DNA of 64,000 nt from Sisyra terminalis (taxonomy: Eukaryota; Arthropoda; Insecta; Neuroptera; Sisyridae): NCBI GenBank assembly GCA_958496175.1, contig OY292275.1, positions 18,290,001 to 18,354,000 of the forward strand, in the 5' to 3' direction. Below, piece by piece: positions 62,957-64,000 of this stretch; the first letter of the stretch is position 1, and each line of letters begins with the position of its first letter. The notes beneath the pieces are model-generated. The model saw only the letters and a program-made list of their open reading frames with translations, did not search any database and was not told the origin of the DNA. The position numbers and the translations under genes were made by a program.

Positions 62957-64000
62957 TATATTTTGGCCTAAAAGTTTTATAATTTTTTATGGTCAGAAAT
63001 TAATTCCTTACGCGATTAGTACAAAAATACTATGAATTTCGGATCGTATTACTAGTCATCGAAAAAATAAAATTCTTAACATTCTTAATTCTAATAGGGT
63101 CGATGAATCTGCCAGTCCAAAATTGTTTAAATACTTATAAGGCTATAATACAATTATGTGAATAATTATCTCCCCTGACGACCAACTACTTTGTCCAATA
63201 CAGTTTGCCGGGCCTGAATTCCCATTATTTCAATTTTATTATTTTACTGTGTAGCTATTATGTATCATTAAACACGTTTATTTCATGGAGTAATATACAG
63301 CCCTGCAGAGGAAAAGTATTTTTCTTTATTTAAAATAATTTTAAATTCAATTTAGACTTTATGCATGATATTATGTAATTTAGTGTTTGCTTTATAGTTT
63401 TTTAATGTTTTGATTTTTTTTTTCAATAATAACAAAAAAAAATATAATGGGGAAGTAAAGCACACATGTGTACAACAATGGAGATTAGCATATAGATGGA
63501 TAAAAGTAATAAAAACAATGTCACTTATACTTGAGGTAGAAACATTTATTTTAAAAATAATTTATGTACCTTTTACAATAAGAAATTATACATTAACCTT
63601 TCATTTTGATTAGTTTTATTTTCAATTAAGTTTAAAAGTTAGCATATGATTTGAATTTGAAATTTAACGCGTAATAACAGCTATTGGCTCAGTCGGTAAT
63701 GCAGAATTTGGAAAACAAATTATGAGCAACGGAGAGCATAGTTTTCAAATAAAAACTCATACTTTGATAACAAAATAATACCTACATAAATTGGTATGTA
63801 AGATAACATTTATAAATAAAACATTGGTTTCTGTTTCCATAATAATCATCAATATGATTTTTCCAATTTTTCCATTAATTTTTATCACGCAAAATATTGA
63901 AAGTTGAGGTTATATGACACATATTTTTATTCAATTTTGACATTTGTAGCGGGAAATTTTATGTCAGTTATAAATATCATCGTCAATGAGACCTAGAGGC
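62957..64000. other. AT-rich flank
   Basis: The 67-codon plus frame at 63410-63613 looks like chance. A tRNA A-box-like stretch (TTGGCTCAGTCGGTAATGC near 63686) has no B box at the expected distance, so no tRNA is called. Confidence 0.45.

Noticed and set aside
63681..63730. TTGGCTCAGTCGGTAATGC resembling a tRNA A box
   Set aside because: No B box at the right distance and no acceptor stem.

Overview
The window looks like animal, most likely insect, nuclear DNA. It is strongly AT-rich (roughly three quarters A+T by eye), has almost no long open frames, and carries a mixed load of decayed transposons: Penelope-like, Jockey-like, another LINE, hAT, Tc1-like, foldback, MITE and SINE fragments. 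No tRNA, rRNA, CRISPR array or prokaryotic gene was seen. Order and species cannot be fixed from the sequence alone.

The main host feature appears to be part of one large gene on the minus strand. I see three short coding islands that stand out by GC content, codon-like composition and good splice donors: a start exon at 60864-60957 (31 codons plus one base), an internal exon at 24936-25166 (77 codons), and a second start exon at 13460-13673 (71 codons plus one base). All three end in phase 1 with a G, so each could splice to the same downstream exon, which must lie below coordinate 1. The simplest model is a gene with two alternative promoters and introns of tens of kilobases. I could not name the product. 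GC-richer islands at 14302-14381, 26396-26455 and around 57113 have splice-site-like edges and may be untranslated, alternative or poison exons.

Layout: 1-13459 is AT-rich presumed intron or flank with a possible solo LTR and small repeats. 13460-15667 holds the second start exon, a possible non-coding exon and a nested foldback element. 16007-16960 is a decayed Tc1-like element. 17000-36297 is mostly featureless apart from the internal exon, a hAT-type end and a SINE fragment. 36298-37088 is a hAT element with flanking duplications and a broken transposase. 41877-42765 holds repeat fragments and a LINE tail. 46190-51062 is a dense transposon cluster: Penelope-like GIY-YIG sequences with hammerhead-like motifs, a Jockey-like reverse transcriptase tail, a LINE/Penelope chimera, Tc1-like fragments and a SINE. 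51063-60863 is almost empty. 60864-61250 is the first exon and its leader. 62789-62956 is a MITE with perfect terminal inverted repeats.

The most interesting non-genic structure is a 43-nt hammerhead-like motif present three times beside the Penelope-like fragments. The copies show paired changes in the stems but share a substitution at the position of the catalytic G8.
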